This document shows positions 39,624-42,503 of a stretch of DNA of 42,503 nucleotides, one piece after another. This DNA is from an uncultured Oscillospiraceae bacterium (GTDB lineage: Bacteria > Bacillota > Clostridia > Oscillospirales > Acutalibacteraceae), in the NCBI GenBank assembly GCA_902489595.1, contig CABUAS010000008.1:1-42503 (forward strand). The letters run 5' to 3'. A model generated the notes under the pieces. The model was not told the DNA's origin, made no database searches, and saw only the letters and a list, made by a program, of their open reading frames with translations. Position numbers and translations under genes: made by a program. Positions within the stretch are counted from its first letter, which is position 1; every line of letters begins with the position of its first letter.

Positions 39624-41809
39624 TGGCAAAGCTGATTTTATACAGTCCATACTATAAAGCAACTGATTACAGAATGGGTAAATATGTAAGATATATTGCA
39701 ACAAGAGAAGGTGTTGAACTGCCGAAGAATACAAAACTAAACCGTCCTGCAACCAAAAAGCAGAAGGATTTAATTGAAAATATGCTTAAAGATTTTCCGA
39801 ATTGCTATGAGCTTTTGGAATACAAGGACTACCTTGACAAGCCTACAATTGAGAATGCTAGTGAGTTTATAACAAGAGTTCTTGAAGCTAATGTGCACTC
39901 GGAAAACATGGGCGGTTACGTCAAGTATATGGCAAACCGCCCCGGTGCAGAAAAACTATCAGGTAACGGATTGTTTTCTGACAACAATACACCGATTGTT
40001 TTATCAAAAGTTGAACAGGAACTGAACAATTATGAAGGTAATGTGTGGACTCATATCATATCTCTAAAGAGAGAGGATGCCGCCAGGCTCGGTTTTGATA
40101 ATGTAAAAGCGTGGCAGGGATTATTAACTGCAAAGCGGAATGAAATCGCTAAAAATATGAATATTAATCCCGAAAATTTTAAGTGGTACGCCGCCTTTCA
40201 TAATGAAAGTCACCACCCTCATATTCACATGGTTGCCTATTCAACTAAGCCTACCGAAGCGTATTTATCCAAAAAAGGAATACGAAATATCAAGTCTTGC
40301 CTTGCAAAAGAAATCTTTAAAAATGATTTAATTCAGATATATAAAGAGCAGACAGATATACGAGATAGGCTCAAGACAAGCAGTAAAGAAATTGCTGAAA
40401 ATCTGATTGAAAATATTATAAAAGGCAACTTTCAGAATGAAAATATTGAAAGACTTTTGTTTGATTTGAACGATAAATTGAAACGAACATCAGGCAAAAA
40501 GGTCTACGGATATCTGAAACCCGAAGTCAAATTGATTGTTAATCAGATCGTTGATGAGCTTGAAAAAGAGGAAAATATTAAGTCACTTTATGTGTTATGG
40601 TATGAGCAGAAAGACAAAATTACAAGCAATTACACGAGCGAAAAATTAAAAAGAATTCCGTTGTCTGTAAACAAGGAATTCAAAAGCATTCGCAATATGG
40701 TAATTAAAGAGGCTTTATCTATTGACAATTTTAATCTGACTTTTGACGATGAAATTTCCACTAAACCCGTCATGATTAGTATAGACGAAACCGAAGGCTA
40801 TGCAGGTGACGATAACACAAATGAGGATTATTTTGATTTTGCATTGAATTCATCAGAAAAATATTGGAAAGCGAAAAGATTGCTTGACGAAAATTCAAAG
40901 GAATACGATTTTGAAAAAGGCTTTGCATTGCTGAAATTATCTGCAAAAGAAGGCAATCAGTACGCGCAATACAAGCTCGGCAGAATATTAATTGTTAATG
41001 AGTTAAGCGAAGAAGATATTGACGAGGGTGTATATTGGTTGGGAAAAGCCTGTGAGCAAGGCAATGAATATGCCGAATACTATCTCGGTAAACAGTATCT
41101 CGGCAACGGAAAAGTGGATGAGAATTACAAAAGAGCAATACACCTTTTAAGTGAATCGGCAAGTGAAGGCAACAAGTATGCAAAGTATTCTCTTGCCTGT
41201 CAGTATTTATTTTCAGATAAGTTTAAGGACAAAATCAAGGAAGGTTTGGAACTGCTTGAAGGCTCGGCTGACAAGAAATTTGCTCCGGCTGAAAAGATGC
41301 TTGCGTTTATAATCCTCAAGGGTGAATTACTGCCAAAAGACGAAATGCGAGCATACAATTTACTTTTGCACAGTGTATCTCTCGGAGATGACAAGGCTGA
41401 GTATGCTCTTGCGAAGTTATTATTGAACAGTGATGTGATACCTAAAGACGCAGAGCGAGCAATAAAGCTATTGATTTCTGCCATAGAAAAGAACAATGAA
41501 TGGGCGAAAGTTTTACTCGGAAAAATGCTTTTATTCGGTATTGATATACAAAAAAATGAAGAAAAAGGAATTGAACTTTTGCAGTCGGCAGCAGAACAAG
41601 GAAACGAACACGCTGTAAAAATATTGCAGAATAGAGATAACCATCTAAAGTATTTAGCCGCAATGTCTGCTATGCGATTATTCGGTTATATGGGCAATCT
41701 GTTCGGCAAGAAATTCAATACTGATAAATCAAAAACAGGCTTCAGGATTGATAAGAAACAGCGCAGACAGATTGAAGAAAAGAAAATGGCACAGGGATTA
41801 AGGTCATAG
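39623..41809 (+). CDS. MobP-type relaxase with C-terminal Sel1 repeats
   Basis: 728 residues. The N-terminal relaxase domain has the metal-binding histidine triad at 197-202 (HHPHIH) and a Tyr-rich N-terminus (YSPYYKATDY) likely to hold the nicking tyrosine. It resembles the MobP3 group of Clostridia elements. After a charged linker, residues from about 410 to 670 contain six or seven Sel1-type helical repeats (EGNQYAQYKLG, QGNEYAEYYLG, EGNKYAKYSLA, QGNEHAVKIL). The tail is basic. It nicks oriT and pilots the strand into the recipient; the Sel1 array probably binds another protein. Confidence 0.88.
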   Translation: MAKLILYSPYYKATDYRMGKYVRYIATREGVELPKNTKLNRPATKKQKDLIENMLKDFPNCYELLEYKDYLDKPTIENASEFITRVLEANVHSENMGGYVKYMANRPGAEKLSGNGLFSDNNTPIVLSKVEQELNNYEGNVWTHIISLKREDAARLGFDNVKAWQGLLTAKRNEIAKNMNINPENFKWYAAFHNESHHPHIHMVAYSTKPTEAYLSKKGIRNIKSCLAKEIFKNDLIQIYKEQTDIRDRLKTSSKEIAENLIENIIKGNFQNENIERLLFDLNDKLKRTSGKKVYGYLKPEVKLIVNQIVDELEKEENIKSLYVLWYEQKDKITSNYTSEKLKRIPLSVNKEFKSIRNMVIKEALSIDNFNLTFDDEISTKPVMISIDETEGYAGDDNTNEDYFDFALNSSEKYWKAKRLLDENSKEYDFEKGFALLKLSAKEGNQYAQYKLGRILIVNELSEEDIDEGVYWLGKACEQGNEYAEYYLGKQYLGNGKVDENYKRAIHLLSESASEGNKYAKYSLACQYLFSDKFKDKIKEGLELLEGSADKKFAPAEKMLAFIILKGELLPKDEMRAYNLLLHSVSLGDDKAEYALAKLLLNSDVIPKDAERAIKLLISAIEKNNEWAKVLLGKMLLFGIDIQKNEEKGIELLQSAAEQGNEHAVKILQNRDNHLKYLAAMSAMRLFGYMGNLFGKKFNTDKSKTGFRIDKKQRRQIEEKKMAQGLRS

Positions 41810-41811
41810 CA

Positions 41812-41838
41812 AAAGCCTGCGATTCACTCGCAGGCTTT
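41812..41838. terminator. Bidirectional terminator between relaxase and kwaB-like gene
   Basis: Perfect 10-bp stem AAAGCCTGCG/CGCAGGCTTT between convergent genes. T-tracts are present on both strands. Confidence 0.85.
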
Positions 41839-41860
41839 AATGATTAATATAAAATGATTT

Positions 41861-42503
41861 TTATTTTAATGGCTCCAAAATATATTTAGTAGAGCTATCA
41901 TATTCACGATTAGTCAGCTCTGAACGAACAATATCATCATTTAACATTTTAATCAGTTCATTAACATCTTTTTGAGAATTAATGACGATTTGATTATCCT
42001 TAAATTGAAACTTGTCCTTATATCTTGGATGCTTTTTTAAACCACTTATTAATTTATCTTTTTTCATTTTAAGTACTGGGGAATTTTTAGCTTTCAGAAG
42101 TTTCTTTGCATTAGTTAATTTTTGTTTATCACTAAATGCAAATATTTTTTCCGTATCAGATACAATGTCAAGTTCTGAAATAATGCTAATTGTTTTCTCT
42201 GCTTCACTACGAATGTATTTGTCAAAACCAAAAGTCGTTTGCAATAATTTTATATTTGATGTAACAATACTTTCATTTATTATCAAAAAATCAAATCGGG
42301 AATCAATTTTTAATATATCACGATCAAGTGTAACATATGTATTGCCGTTTAACATTGCATAAAGAGATTTGCTTCTTTTTATCATTCTAACTGGATAAAT
42401 ATGTTGATAAAACCATATTGCCTGATCATTAAGATTGATTCTAAATAGTAATCCGACAAGTGAGTCTTGTTCTTTTTCAGAATAAACTTCATTAACATTT
42501 TTA
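41861..42503 (-). CDS. kwaB: KwaB-like (DUF4868) anti-phage protein, 5' end outside the window
   Basis: The frame stays open from the stop at 41861 to the right edge (at least 213 codons), so the ATG at 42385 is probably internal. The visible C-terminal part matches DUF4868/KwaB: AIWFYQHIYPVRMIKRSK, GFDKYIRSEAEKTI, a charged NSPVLKMKKDKLISGLKKHPRY-type segment, and the conserved end NDDIVRSELTNREYDS. KwaB is the DNA-binding effector of the two-gene Kiwa phage-defence system; KwaA is a membrane sensor. A kwaA gene is expected just beyond the window, upstream on the minus strand. Confidence 0.75.
   Translation of the reverse strand, partial: KNVNEVYSEKEQDSLVGLLFRINLNDQAIWFYQHIYPVRMIKRSKSLYAMLNGNTYVTLDRDILKIDSRFDFLIINESIVTSNIKLLQTTFGFDKYIRSEAEKTISIISELDIVSDTEKIFAFSDKQKLTNAKKLLKAKNSPVLKMKKDKLISGLKKHPRYKDKFQFKDNQIVINSQKDVNELIKMLNDDIVRSELTNREYDSSTKYILEPLK

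Noticed and set aside
42385..42387. ATG at 42385 as the true start of the kwaB-like gene
   Set aside because: The frame continues open to the window edge with family-like sequence, and no ribosome site precedes this ATG.

Overview
The window looks like a chromosome segment of a low-GC, Gram-positive gut Clostridia species, most like Ruminococcaceae/Oscillospiraceae. This rests on strong AGGAGG ribosome sites, AT-rich intergenic DNA, a split glutamate synthase, SpoVG, a sortase, and an integrative conjugative element (ICE) with DUF4314, DUF3849, DUF3789, YodL and PrgI genes. The species cannot be named from the sequence.

Bases 1-11460 are chromosomal. On the minus strand are an acylating semialdehyde dehydrogenase, then purF and a three-gene split glutamate synthase in one operon, then an ammonium transporter fused in frame to a PII regulator. 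The transporter has a leader with two terminator-like hairpins. On the plus strand are feoA and a feoB that breaks off in its membrane domain and is joined to foreign remnants. A 107-residue orphan gene and a tRNA-Ala(GGC) end this part.

From about 11520 to beyond the right edge lies most of an ICE, nearly all on the plus strand. A first block (11.7-22 kb) carries small accessory genes, an ArdA-like antirestriction protein, three DNA methyltransferases (C5, Dam-type, MT-A70), AbrB-like and SpoVG-like regulators, and a lipoprotein. A second block (22.7-36.4 kb) holds a sortase-anchored thioester adhesin and the type IV secretion genes: VirB2-like, VirB6-like, PrgI/VirB3, a VirB4-N-like protein, sortase B, VirB4, and an NlpC/P60 hydrolase. 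It is interrupted by cargo with its own promoters: a HEPN-motif gene, an XRE-HipA toxin-antitoxin pair, and an unknown gene. A third block (37-41.8 kb) has a Y-family polymerase, small proteins, a candidate oriT, a ribbon-helix-helix accessory protein and a relaxase with Sel1 repeats. The 3' part of a Kiwa kwaB-like defence gene lies convergent at the edge. No integrase, excisionase or VirD4 coupling protein is in the window.

Three patterns are not explained by ordinary annotation. (1) Eight otherwise unrelated accessory proteins of the ICE end in an acidic stretch followed by a Met-rich tail (SM, TM, MSM, MRM, MTM, SMS), which could be a shared C-terminal signal. (2) Three leaders, before the Dam-type methylase, the adhesin and VirB4, share the 10-mer TTGTTTTGCG and a hairpin that hides the Shine-Dalgarno sequence. 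In each, the 10-mer can pair instead with the loop of that hairpin, which suggests a bistable RNA switch. (3) Several genes, including two methylases, seem to start at AUA or AUU behind near-perfect ribosome sites. Together with intrinsic terminators between transfer genes, this suggests an element that holds back its expression after transcription has begun.
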